The notes under the pieces: model-generated
Told to the model about the DNA's origin: nothing
The model's database searches: none
Seen by the model: only the letters and a program-made list of their open reading frames with translations
Translations under genes and position numbers: made by a program
Assembly: GCA_905250125.1 (NCBI GenBank)
Contig: CAJNOL010000053.1
Location: forward strand, 749 to 64,748
Length of the DNA: 64,000 nucleotides
DNA from: Rotaria sordida
Lineage: Eukaryota; Rotifera; Eurotatoria; Philodinida; Philodinidae
Direction of reading: 5' to 3'
Shown here: positions 27,308 through 38,143 of the stretch, one piece after another
Position numbering within the stretch: the first letter of the stretch is position 1
Layout: every line of letters starts with the position of its first letter

Positions 27308-28138
27308 AAGAAAATAACTAAAAACTAAATGATCAATATCCCTTTCTTTTTTTTTTTAATGATGCGCAATCTCATTCATCAACAATCATTTATTACATAC
27401 ATGATGTGTTTCTCTCTCTCTCTTTTTTTTTGACAGAAAACTGTTATTTTTTTTTCGCTCTCTGTTTGATTGTTTCATGTTATGTTCGTTTCATTTCATA
27501 TACATACACTAAAACGGACTGGCGCTTATCCGCTCGGTTTTTTTTTTCTTTCTTGTTTTTTGTTCTTTGCCGACAGTAAACGGTCATCGGTCTTCTCTAT
27601 ATTGATTTGAAACTTAATTTTTATTTGTTTATTTCAATGTTTCTCTCGTTCTATTATTGTCTTTTTTTCTTTTTGTCCTATTTCGCATATATTTTCTCCC
27701 CCTTTGTTCATACAGTACATGTATGTTTATTTAACACAAATGATGATACTTTTTTTCTGAGATCAAGTATTTGAAAAAGAAAAAAACGATGATCTCGAAT
27801 GAGAGTATCATTATTTATATCTATTAAGACGCATATTAGCGTCATGATTTGAGAGTAGTTTGGATGTTAAATTATATCAAAAACGAAAATGAATGAGATA
27901 AAGAAAAAATATATATATATAGGAGAACAAAAGATAAGTAATAACATATAATGAAATAAAATAGAACCATGTTTGATCGACGTTAAATATAGGAGTCATA
28001 TTGAATTCAATCGATCGTTATTTCTGATTTAAAATACAAGATATTATATTGCCATGTTGGCATTTCATTTCAATTCTGAAGGTCGATACTTTCGACTTAA
28101 GTAGAGGCTCTTGAGCATAGTAGAGGTGGTATCATCTT
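27308..28138. other. DDX3 3' flank and intergenic DNA
   Basis: Pyrimidine-rich 3' flank after the DDX3 stop, with T-runs and a (CT)n tract near 27412-27423, then AT-rich DNA. No coding capacity was recognised. Confidence 0.5.
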
Positions 28139-28144
28139 GACAAC

Positions 28145-28180
28145 TGCCACGTCGCCAATTATTCCGATGGGTATAAATTA
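28145..28180 (+). promoter_or_regulatory. Putative UPR-type element, CCAAT and TATA box of the cyclophilin gene
   Basis: TGCCACGTCG (28145-28154) contains the CCACGTC core bound by XBP1/ATF6-type bZIP factors. It is followed directly by CCAAT (28155-28159) and, 12 bp later, by TATAAATTA (28172-28180). A likely transcription start is about 25-30 bp downstream. A donor-like CAG|GTAAGT-type site at 28228 and an acceptor at 28286 suggest a small 5' UTR intron. The downstream product is an ER-type cyclophilin, which in animals is commonly stress-induced. The assignment is by motif only. Confidence 0.45.
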
Positions 28181-28318
28181 GTTCTAATCGAGCATTCTCA
28201 TTTTATACATTTGTTCGGTATTATACAGTAAGTGATGTTTTCATTTTTATTTTTACTTTAATGTAACTATATGATATAAAGTTTAGTTTTGTGAATTAAA
28301 CAATAACGATAAATCGAA

Positions 28319-29244
28319 ATGTCAATGATCTTTGCTTTACTTATATGTTTATCTATTCAACAAATAATTGTTACGGAAGCATATGATGAAAAATATAGTT
28401 TGGATGATGATATACCTGAAAAATTTTATGTAACACATGAAGCATGGTTTAATATATCAGTGAGAGAAAATAAAATATCTGAACCAATTAAAACAAAACA
28501 AATTGTAATTGGTTTATTTGGTGAAATTTGTCCAATGACTGTTACTAATTTTGCTACAATTACTAAAGGTCTTCGACGAGGATCGGTAAATATTGAAAAT
28601 CTATATTTCAAGATCATATTATTATATATAAAATAACTTTCTAGGATAAATATACTTATAAAGGTACGCCTATTCATCGTATTGTTCGTGATTTTGTTAT
28701 TCAAACTGGTGATTTTACAAACGGAGATGGTACTGGAGGTAAAAAATATAAAATGTTTTTCATGATCGAATCTATGTTTTTTTTTTTAATATAAAAATAT
28801 TTTTTGTTATTTTAATAGGCAAAAGTATTTATGGTGATAAATTTATTGATGAAAATTATATTTTAAGTCATCGTTCACCTGGTTGGGTATCAATGGCAAA
28901 TTATGGGAAAGATACAAATGGAGCACAATGGTTTGTAACACTTGTACCTGCTCGATGGCTTGATGGTCATCATGTGGCTTTTGGACGTGTTATTTCAGGA
29001 ATGGTAAAAGAATTATTTTATTTATAAATATTATTATTATTTATAATATTTATATTGTATGTTTTATTTTTTTGTTCTCTTTAAGGATTTCGTATATGAA
29101 TTAGGTGAAATGGAAACATTCAGAGGAACAAGTATTCCAAAGAAATATATTGTTATTGATGATTGTGGTTTAAATGATATTACAAAATATGAACTAACAT
29201 ATGCACAATTAGGTTCTTATGATGATTTAGTTAGTAGTTATTAA
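28319..29244 (+). CDS. Secretory-pathway cyclophilin (peptidyl-prolyl isomerase)
   Basis: Four exons (28319-28585, 28645-28738, 28819-29003, 29086-29244) give an in-frame 234-residue protein. The first 20 or so residues are a hydrophobic signal peptide. The cyclophilin domain keeps the catalytic arginine and partners in [14 protein letters not shown], the [13 protein letters not shown] strand and the [10 protein letters not shown] motif with the cyclosporin-site tryptophan. It would catalyse proline cis-trans isomerisation in the ER lumen or outside the cell, like cyclophilin B/C. No KDEL-type signal is present at the C-terminus (DDLVSSY). It has a longer pre-domain linker than cyclophilin B. 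A secretory role also fits the ferritin gene just downstream, though the two need not be related. Confidence 0.9.
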
Positions 29245-29477
29245 ATAACTTATGCTTTATCTTCCTTTTTTTTTTTTGTTGTTTTGAAATAATAAATCAT
29301 CTGGTTTCCCTTTTTTTTTCTTCTTCATAAATATCATATGATTGTGCAAGTCATGTGTACTTTGGATAACAAAGATATTTCGATAAAGAGCAAAATAAGA
29401 TAAGAGATATCTATGCTTTCTTCTATTTCTTCTTTTTTAATATATTTCATTTTACATAAATATTCGCTCGTTTTAAC

Positions 29478-30050
29478 ATGGTGTCATCATCAATGTTTAT
29501 CAACACTATTAGTATTCTATTTTTTTTACCATTTATATTTGGTAATAGTTTAAAATATGTATATGAAAATCAAGTACAAAAAGAATTTCTTGCTTCAAAT
29601 ACATATTTAACATTTGCTCATCGTCTAGCTACACGTGGTGTTTATCAGGGTTTTGCAAAATTTTTTTTTGATTCAGCTGAAGAAGAACGTGATCATGGAA
29701 AAAAATTACTTGATTTTTATAATGTACGTAATCGTGAATTACTTTTTTATGATATCAAAATTACGGATGAAGTAGCATCAATGCATGATCTTACAAAAAT
29801 GATACAAACAGCTGAACAAATGGAACGACAAGTATATGATAATCTTATTGAAGTACGTTTAGCAGCAAATAATGATAAAGATTATCCAACTGTTCATTTT
29901 ATTGAACAAACAATGCTTGAAGAACAAACAACAGCTGTGAAATATATGCATGATTTACTTAAACGTATTGAACGTAATTCGGATAATTCAACAATTTTAT
30001 TACAAATGATTGATCAAGATTTACGAAAAAAACAACTGAAGAAACCATAA
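29478..30050 (+). CDS. Secreted ferritin, heavy-chain-like
   Basis: A single-exon gene of 190 residues, unusual among these intron-rich neighbours. The first 22 or so residues form a hydrophobic signal peptide. The four-helix ferritin bundle keeps the ferroxidase ligands: Glu in QKEFLAS, Tyr in NTYLTF, the Glu and His of EEERDHGKKLL, Glu in EQMERQ, and Gln in LEEQTTAVKYM. It should therefore oxidise and store iron outside the cytosol, as the secreted ferritins of insects and other invertebrates do. No CAGUGN-loop iron-responsive element was seen in the 230 bp before the ATG. The subunit length is normal. The intronless state could mean retroposition or intron loss. Confidence 0.9.
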   Translation: MVSSSMFINTISILFFLPFIFGNSLKYVYENQVQKEFLASNTYLTFAHRLATRGVYQGFAKFFFDSAEEERDHGKKLLDFYNVRNRELLFYDIKITDEVASMHDLTKMIQTAEQMERQVYDNLIEVRLAANNDKDYPTVHFIEQTMLEEQTTAVKYMHDLLKRIERNSDNSTILLQMIDQDLRKKQLKKP

Positions 30051-31490
30051 TAAAGACAGACTTATTGACTTTCATGTTCTATTTACTTTTTTTTTCTTTC
30101 CTTTTTTTTCTGTATTCTTTATTATAATTTATAAGGTTTTGTATAACAAACAAAAAGAATATAAGAAAACTCAACCAAGATATAATACATATAGGTACTT
30201 ATCTTATGAAGAATTTTGTCTGAAAAGAAATGATAAAATCTAATTCTATACTATTTCATAAAAGTAACAAATTATAGAGAAGAATAAAAGGTCATGCAGT
30301 GGTATTCTACTATCTCGTGATGAAAACAAAGACATATATTAACTTATCACTAATATAAATATTGTTGCATACGTGATCATGACTGAATCGTGTAAATATG
30401 TGAAACTGTAGATGGTAGGTTTTGACAGTGGACAATGTGTGAAAATGTCTTTCGATTTATTTCATCATACAGAAGAAACTTTTTTGAATAGAGCATAGTC
30501 CAATTTTTTTTCTATTGAAAAGTACTTCTTCAATTGATTTATGGTATTTGATTCGAAATAATTTCATTAAAAAAAAGTTATAATAATTAAAACAAACAAT
30601 TTTTCTCATTTGCAAAGTAAAACACTCGATATTTGATCTAATTTCTTTAGTATTACAGTAAGTATATCTGCATAGCATTACATTTAACTCTGAGCTAACT
30701 GATTGTATATCAAAATCGAGAATAACTTTATTTCATCAATGAGAAAATGAACAGCTATATATACAACAACAATAGATAGTAAGAATCTTTTTTTCAAACA
30801 TTTTTGAAAGACAATATATTAGGAGAAGAGAAAGAAATCATCATATTATGGGTAATATAAACAAAACGATTTATTCTCTACTGAAAATAAAAAATACAGA
30901 CGGTACAACATATGTACTACCGTCCGCAATTTTACTTCAATGTTCAGATAATGAAAATCTGAAAACGTCAATCAATGTAAATATGCATAATTTTTATTCT
31001 TTACTCAAACACATGATTTCTTCAAGAATCCTTAGCTTAAATTAATCTGTATTCTATAGAGATAAAAACTAAAACTGAACGTCAAAAGTGGAAAAATACG
31101 TTTTTTCTTCTTCAAACATCACCAGTAAACAGGCGTGCAGAATCTGTCGGTAAAATAAAAAATTTCCCCGAACGGCAAAATTTTTGCAAAAAAATTTCTC
31201 TGGCTGTAAAATTCAATTAAAAAAACTAGTTTTCTTGTTGAAGATGTTTATTCAAAAAAAACCAACTACCACTATTTAATACATTGCAAATACACATAAA
31301 AAAAAGCTACTATTTAATATCGTTTGGTTTAGGTAATCAGATTACTTGTACTTTTCATAAACGATTTAAACTAACAGAAACAAGCGAAACAAGTTTTCAA
31401 ACTTGGTATTGTTCACTTTTTTTATATGAAATAATCATTGTCTATCTTTCATTCGGCTAAAATAATTATTGAGTGAATTTGCAATAAGTA
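30051..31490. other. Intergenic region left of the pogo-like transposon
   Basis: AT-rich DNA. A 65-codon open frame at 30848-31045 has no recognisable family and weak codon character. A motif GTGCAGAATCTG (about 31134-31145) recurs near 38763. No other feature is supported. Confidence 0.5.
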
Positions 31491-32275
31491 GAGTAGAGTG
31501 AAGCTATTATGAACGCGTTTTCAACACTCGCAACTTGAAGTCTTATAACTTTTTTATTTTTTAATATTTTTATGAACAAAAAACACTGAAACGTAGCCTG
31601 AAGTATTCTGTGCATGTTGATCTGAAAATCTCTAAAAACTATCTGTCGAAAATTATTCAGCACCTGTTTTGCTAGAAGCTCCATGAATTGTTCAGAATAG
31701 TCCCACACCGGGTTATTATGAACATTTGCTGTATACTGTGGAGCAATTATGAACACTCAGTCAAAATAGCTAGCAAAATTCGACTCCATTCGAAATTACT
31801 TTAATCATCATAGGAAAAAGATTAGTTAGTAAATTTTTTACAACTAGATAGAGCATCTTTTACTTTACAATCACTAAGATTCGTTCATCCATATCTCTCT
31901 ATTTTCGCGTAATAGTAATCAAAATGATAACAGGTAGTTAATATTTAAGAAATTTTTTTTTGTTCATAATAGCCTCATTAGGGCTATATAAATATAAAGC
32001 AGATATAGTGGGACAATTATGAACACTGTGCTAAAATGCCTATAATATGCAGATTTTTACAGGTGATCACTTTTCAAGCAAACTAAGCATTACCTTAAAA
32101 AATTTCTGCAGAAGAATTTATAGAGAATAAAATTCGGAGCAGTCCAATACGAAATTATTTGTCATTAAAATAAACAATAAGATTATTATACAACATACAT
32201 GAAATTATGTTTATTCATGAACACGTTTTTAGTGAGATACTTTAAACTTATCATAAACTAATTTTTCAAAATCGA
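31491..32275. repeat. Left terminal inverted repeat of the pogo-like element
   Basis: This 785-bp arm begins GAGTAGAGTG and ends AAAATCGA. Its reverse complement is found at 36087-36868 with only scattered substitutions. Such length is far above the 20-30 bp of typical pogo elements. Confidence 0.85.
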
Positions 32276-32469
32276 GTAATATTTTTATTTCACAAAGTTT
32301 TACAAGTTTTCATACACATTGAATTTCTTTAAAACTAGCAAGATGAGTAGGAGATAAATCAAATAAAAAGATCATGAGATAAATAGCCCATTAAGAAAAA
32401 AACAACATTATAAATATAACAAATAACTTAGTTTAGATTATCGAATTTGCATAATTGAAAGAACAACAA

Positions 32470-33374
32470 TTAATACAATGATAATAAATGTAAGTTTTCA
32501 CTTGACCAACATGACCAGCATATTGGTACGTTGCATTGAGAACAGTAACCTCCTACATATAATATATTAATATATTGATGGCAATTGCCACAGATAGATG
32601 TTGATACGTTCTGTAATGGTCGTAGTACATGTGAAGTCGAATTAGAGAACAATAAATGACATGTAGGATTTTGTAAACCAGTTGATAATGAAGAATCAAG
32701 AACATTATAATCATAATGGCATCGTTGAGATGAAGAGTCGTTCATAGAAGAAATCATTTGTGAATTATGAACATCAGGTAATTTTTCTGTTAAAGATTTA
32801 GTTTTATTTGAACATTTTTTTGAAGATTCATTTTCACCACTAGTTGTTGATTTTTTATTCACCAACTTGTTGTTGTTCTTTTTAGGTTGCTTCATGATAC
32901 TTTCACCATAAACATCTAAATCTGTAATACTAACACCATAAGGTCTTCTAATAAGACGTTTGGCTGTTTTTAATGTTGCTGATTGTTTTGGTGATAAATA
33001 TTTCGCTACTATAGCTTCCACAGCTAACAACGATCTAGTAGAACCGAAAATTAATTTTAAGAAATGCTTTTGAAAATGGTATCTCTATAGATGAATCAAA
33101 TGAATACTTGAATCTGTTGATGCAGCAGATGAAGAAGTTGAATTAAAAGATAAATTTGATGAAGATAAATGAATGTGTTCAGTAGGACTTGTCATCGTTA
33201 TTGAGGTGGAAGGTTTTTCATGACTTAAAGTTGTTGATTCCAAAGGATTCGTTGCATTTAAAACTTTATCTAGTACTTTATATGTATTTGCTGTTGTATC
33301 ATGAATTGAAAAATCAGTATCAATATGTGTAGGATTTGTTTCAAATTGAGAATTTGTTGTTGATGTTGAACGAT
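32470..33374 (-). CDS. Downstream ORF of the pogo-like transposon (C-terminal region, one in-frame stop)
   Basis: On the minus strand an acceptor-like site (TTATTATAG) precedes an S/T/N-rich segment. The same frame continues after one TAG (around 33088) into a conserved-looking stretch (LLAVEAIVAKYLSPKQSATLK, then RRPYGVSITDLDVYGESI). It ends with a zinc-ribbon-like CGNC...YCSQCNVPICWSCW pattern at the C-terminus (about 32475-32570). It lies inside the transposon and is probably a 3' exon or a second protein of the element. Function unknown; the cysteine pairs suggest a DNA- or protein-binding finger. Confidence 0.5.
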
Positions 33375-33435
33375 CTATAATAACAAGACAAAAAAATAGT
33401 ATTGAGAAACTCAGTTTAAAATTTACCAATATTTA

Positions 33436-34423
33436 CTTAGGGTTATCCAAAAGTAGTGAGCCTGATATTGTGTTTTGGTATAGATCGCTTGGAAAAATTT
33501 TCTTTTTTTATGAAAAGATAGAGCGTCTTTCGCTGCATCTTTCTATGCTATTTGATCAGTATTAAACTTATATCATAATAATAAAATTTCGATAAGAACT
33601 ATTTTTGTTGAAAACCAGTTGGTAGCATTTAGATCATAAGGAGTGTGGCATAAAAAATGGGACACTTTTGCATTTCATTTTATTATCACTCAATACGTTG
33701 TGTTTAAAAAACACAAAATATATCAGAAGATGCAGCGTGAAAAGCTCTACGATTTATAAAGTACCGCTTATTTTATAGTTGTACTTTTTCTTTTCAAAAT
33801 GGACAAAACTCTGAGTTACCAAGTTTCGACATGATGAAAACGAAACTGTTTTTTGGATAAAAAAGTGAATTCGGTTTTTTTCTATCTTATTTTTGTATCA
33901 TTGTTCTTTGTAAATTGTAGAGCTCTTCACGCTGGATCTTGTAGTGTATTTTGCTTTTTAAAATAAAACATATTAAGTAATAAAAAAATGAGATAGAAAA
34001 AACGGAATTTATCCTTTACCAAAAAAACAATCTCGTTTTCGCAACGTCGAAATTTGATAGCTCAAAGTTTTGTTCATTTTTAAAACAAAAAGTACAACTA
34101 TAAAATACGCGGTACTTTATAAATCGTAGAGCTTTTCACGCTGCACCTTTTGGTATATTTTGTTTTTTCAACACAACATATTATGTGATAATAAAGTGGA
34201 ATGCAAAAATACCACATCCATTATGATCTAAATGCTACCAACTGGTTTTCAACAAAATAGTTCTTATCGAAATTTTATTATTATGATATAAGTTTAATAC
34301 TGATCAAATAGCATAGAAAGATGCAGCGAAAGACGCTCTATCTTTTCATAAAAAAAGAAAAATTTTCCAAGCGCTCTATACCAAAACGCAATATCAGGCT
34401 CACTACTTTTGGATAATCCTAAG
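33436..34423. mobile_element. Nested mariner-type MITE, about 988 bp
   Basis: Both ends read inward as CTTAGGRTTATCCAAAAG, then TAGTGAGCC, and the element is flanked by TA on both sides (33434-33435 and 34424-34425), the target-site signature of Tc1/mariner insertions. The arms extend for roughly 450 bp with strong complementarity, making the whole element a large palindrome. There is no coding capacity. It sits inside the pogo-like transposon, so it inserted later than that element. Confidence 0.88.
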
Positions 34424-34435
34424 TAAATTTGGAGC

Positions 34436-35807
34436 TTAATTTGATCGAGCTAGTCTATTTCGTTGAATTATTGATTCATTATTCGATCGTAGTGATGAAT
34501 CTAATTCATTTGATAATGTTTGAATAGATTGTTTTGATGATGATACTGTTGTTGATAAATTATTTTTGATTATTCTACGATTTTTAATAGCACATGGATC
34601 ATATGGGCAAATGCCCGATCTAGCAAAAGCTGTCGAGCAATGTGCAGGTATAAGTGCAAAATCATAAAGTTGAGAGTATAGCTGCACAAATTCGTGTTTC
34701 TCCATAGATTTTGACGTTCTTTTATTTCGTTCCCAAAGCAGTTGTTTCCACTGTTGCTTGACGTACTTTAAGGTGTAAACGTCCAAGGCTTGTAAGAGAT
34801 GGGTTGAATGATTTGGTAAACATAGAAGGTGTATGTTGTTTTCAATGGCCAAACGTGCGACCTTAATTGATAAATGAGAGTAATGACCATCGAAAATTAA
34901 TAGTAATGGTCTTGGTAAATCTTTGGTATTCGGTATGAACATCTTTTGCAGGTAATCGAAGAAACAGTTCTCATCTGTCCATCCGGATTTAGTACTATTG
35001 TAAATTACACCTTTCATTACGTTTTTTGGACACCAACGAGTATATAATCTTTGAGATTTGTATATGATGTACGGTGGTAAACACATACCGCTCACTGATA
35101 TTATTAATAAGGCGGTAGTATAAACTCTACCACTACTTCCTTGAACTCTATAAAAAGAGATAAGCATCATATAATTAGAATGAGTAAAAATCAATAGAGT
35201 GAAACATAAGATTTACTTACTGAGTGGCATATTTCGTATCACGTTTCATGACAACCACACGGCTTCTCGCCTTTTCGGCGAAGCCCAATTCATCCATATT
35301 AAAAATGGACTGTGCTTTGTCCAACTGATTTAACTGCTTCAGAACATGATACAAATTATTAAACCACCCGTCAATAACATCACGTGTGACACCTTTAGCA
35401 CATGCATTTTCCAGAGAATTACTTTTCATAACTTTCAATTCGTTCTTCCATTGTTTCAAAAATGAATGATACTAGTCTTTTTTGGGGGCTCCACCAGCAA
35501 ACCGAGACTTCAAATCCATAATTTCTACATATTCTTCGACATACTTTAAGACATCATTACATGTACATAATTGGCCCCATTCCTGCAAAGTAATAATAAG
35601 ATTTACTCAGTATGGTTCTTCTTCAATTGACAAAGCAGGTGAACGTCCTGTATTTGTCTTAAGTGAATATAAAACATGTGTTGATAAAGTACTTAATGCA
35701 ATGTTAAAATCATGACTAGCTTGTTTATAAGTCAATTTTTCTACTTCAATTAATTTAACGGCTTTTTTAAGATCTTCTTCAGTGTATGCTGGCCCGGAAG
35801 TTTTCGC
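34436..35807 (-). pseudogene. pogo/CENP-B-type transposase of the 5.4-kb element
   Basis: Minus-strand coding region. The first part (35807 down to 35217) encodes a psq-type HTH (YTEEDLKKAVKLIEVEKLTY...ALSTLS), a second DNA-binding segment (WKNELKVMKSNSL), and the first catalytic Asp in SIFNMDELGF. A small GT-AG intron (about 35217-35156) leads into the second part, with the second Asp in LLLIFDGHYSH and the third in LLQALDVYTLKYVKQQWK. Two in-frame stops, one TGA near 35625 and one TAG near 35474, fall where tryptophans are expected (EEEPY-W and KKD-W, the latter conserved in CENP-B-like proteins). Both look like TGG decay. No convincing initiator ATG is visible upstream of 35807. Confidence 0.75.
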
Positions 35808-36086
35808 TTATACGTTCGAACTATAGAGAAGGATCACCAAAAAATATAACTAAAAACCAAGGGCCATAATCAACTAAAACCAAAACAAAGATAAACCATA
35901 GATAGTTATAAAAAAGAATAACCACCAACAAATATAACCAAAAAAACACCACGAAAAATTATCACCAAAAATTAAAAAAATAATCACCACTTATTAATAC
36001 CAAAAAGATAACCGAAGATAATAAAGATTTATTTTCGGATATTTAACCAACAATATTTTAGTCAACTTCTTCAATGAATTCTATCA

Positions 36087-36868
36087 TCGATTTTGAAAAA
36101 TTAGTTTATGATAAGTTTAAAGTATCTCACTAAAAACGTGTTCATGAATAAACAAAATTTCATGTATGTTGTATAATAATCTTATTGTTTATTTTAATGA
36201 CAAATAATTTCGTACTGGACTGCTCCGAATTTTATTCTCTATAAATTCTTCTTCAGAAATTTTTTAAGATAATGCTTAGTTTGCTTGAAAAGTGATCACC
36301 TGTAAAAATCTGCATATTATAGGCATTTTAGCACAGTGTTCATAATTGTCCCACTATATCTGCTTTATATTTATATAGCTCCAATGAGGCTATTATGAAC
36401 AAAAAAAAATTATTTTAATATTAACTACCTGTTATCATTTTGATTACTATTACGCGAAAATAGAAGATATGGATGAACGAATCTTAGTGATTGTAACGTA
36501 AAAGATGCTATCTAGTTGTAAAAAATTTACTAACTAATCTTTTTCCTATGATGATTAAAGTAATTTCGAATGGAGTCGAATTTTGCTTGCTATTTTGACT
36601 GAGTGTTCATAATTGCTCCACAGTATACAGCAAATGTTCATAATAACCCGGTGTGGGACTATTCTGGAAAACTCATGGAGCTTCTAGCAAAACAGGTGCT
36701 GAATAATTTTCGACAGATAGTTTTTAGAGATTTTCAGATCAACATGCACAGAATACTTCAGGCTACGTTTCAGTGTTTTTTGTTCATAAAAATATTAAAA
36801 AATAAAAAAGTTATAAGACCTCAAATTGCGAGTGTTGAAAATGCATTCATAATAGCTCCACTCTACTC
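36087..36868. repeat. Right terminal inverted repeat of the pogo-like element
   Basis: Reverse complement of 31491-32275, ending in CACTCTACTC. It differs from the left arm by scattered substitutions and a small length difference. Confidence 0.85.
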
Positions 36869-37212
36869 CATACATTTAAACAACGGAAAAAATTTCTTTT
36901 TATTGAATATGTTTGTTAAAATCATCTAAACTTCGTAAGATTTATCGACTTAGATATTCAACAATATAAAACCGTATCCTATTTTGATGAACATCTGGTT
37001 TATACTGACCTCTATCAAACAAAGTCTTTCACGATTCGTTATCAAAATCTACCAGCACACTATGTTTATATTTTTACTAAATGCTGCTTTGATTTCATAC
37101 GTTGCACAGACATTGATGAATACGAACAATAAACATGAAAGCATTTTTTTATCTATCGTTTTTTTCCTATTCTATTTATAATTTGATATTCAATTAGATA
37201 TTAATAATAAAA
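36869..37212. other. Spacer between transposon and TRAPPC5
   Basis: AT-rich. An open frame at 36984-37181 has no recognisable content. It should contain the TRAPPC5 promoter. Confidence 0.45.
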
Positions 37213-38143
37213 ATGTCCATGCAAGCACCTACATATTTAAGATCATCGGCTTTGGATCGATCTTTACAAAAAACAAGAGGAGATGTAAATTATATATGTT
37301 AAAGAAAGAAAAAAATTATTGTTAAGAAAATCTTATTCTTTTCTTAAGATCAACTTGAGTACATTTGCTTTACTATTTTCTGAAATGGTTCAATATTCAC
37401 AAAATCGTGTTGATAATATATATGATCTTCAAACCAAGTAACTTATTCTTTTTTTGTTTTTGTTTGCTAGTAAAATTCAAATATAACATGAATAATATAG
37501 ACTATCTGATTTGGGTCATCATGTTGGTACTCGAATACTTGATTTATATTTTTTACGTGTTGCAAAAGACAAACGTGAAGTACGTCTTACACCAATGCTT
37601 GTATTTATTCAAAAAACATTTTGGAAAGTAAGTCGAATACAATATAAAAATTATTTGAAATCAAATTATTATTATTATATAGTTTTTATTCAATCGTGAA
37701 GCTGACAATCTTGAACAACATGCACAAGAACCCAATGTTTGTATGTCTTGAGAATTTATCCATATTATAATATATCTACTAAATATATTTATTAAGATTA
37801 TATCATTGAACGTGAATGTCTTGTTAATAAATTTATTTCTGTTCCTAAAGATAAAGGTATAAGAATAATTAATAAATAAAAATTGGACATAAATAAATAT
37901 TTTATTTTGTTCAGGCAATTTAAACTGTGCTGCATTTGTTGCTGGTATTGTTGAAAGTGTTTTATCTACTAGTGGTTTTGTATGTAATATTGAATTTAAA
38001 TTATTCAAATAAATGATCATATGTATTTTATGTAAATATAGAAATGTAAAGTTCTTACACATCAAGGAAATCGTGGTACAACATATGTGATTACGTTTGC
38101 TCAATCAGTGATGGATCGTGAAAGTCGATTAGATACTAAATGA
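37213..38143 (+). CDS. TRAPPC5: TRAPP complex subunit 5 (TRAPPC5/Trs31)
   Basis: Seven exons (37213-37284, 37349-37437, 37501-37627, 37683-37740, 37797-37856, 37915-37979, 38042-38143) give an in-frame 190-residue protein, the expected family length. Conserved blocks include INLSTFALLFSEMVQYSQNRV, LGHHVGTRILDL, FNREADNLEQ, YIIERECLVNKFISVPK and LNCAAFVAGIVESVL. TRAPPC5 is a Bet3-fold core subunit of the TRAPP complexes that act as exchange factors for Rab1 and Rab11 type GTPases in ER-Golgi and endosomal traffic. All splice sites are GT-AG and phases are consistent. The gene seems intact although a large transposon ends only 345 bp upstream. Confidence 0.93.

Larger units (their letters stand above)
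31491..36868 (-). mobile_element. pogo/CENP-B-like DNA transposon with long terminal inverted repeats
   Basis: A 5.4-kb element bounded by inverted arms at 31491-32275 and 36087-36868 that start GAGTAGAGTG. TA lies just outside the left end; a TA lies two bases beyond the right end, so the exact edge may be off by a base or two. The arms match almost base for base with scattered differences, mostly transitions. Inside, on the minus strand, are a psq/CENP-B-type HTH, a DDE_1 catalytic domain and a downstream ORF with a zinc-binding end. The coding region holds premature stops, so this copy should not make transposase itself. A mariner-type MITE is nested at 33436-34423. The paired 96- to 108-codon frames in the two arms are mirror images of the repeat and not a gene. 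Confidence 0.85.

Noticed and set aside
30848-31045. 65-codon open frame before the transposon
   Set aside because: No recognisable family or supporting signals.
31466-36929. A pair of similar 96- and 108-codon frames (MFIIAPQYTANV...) on opposite strands
   Set aside because: They lie in the two terminal inverted repeats of the pogo-like element, so their similarity is that of the repeat. No domain recognised.
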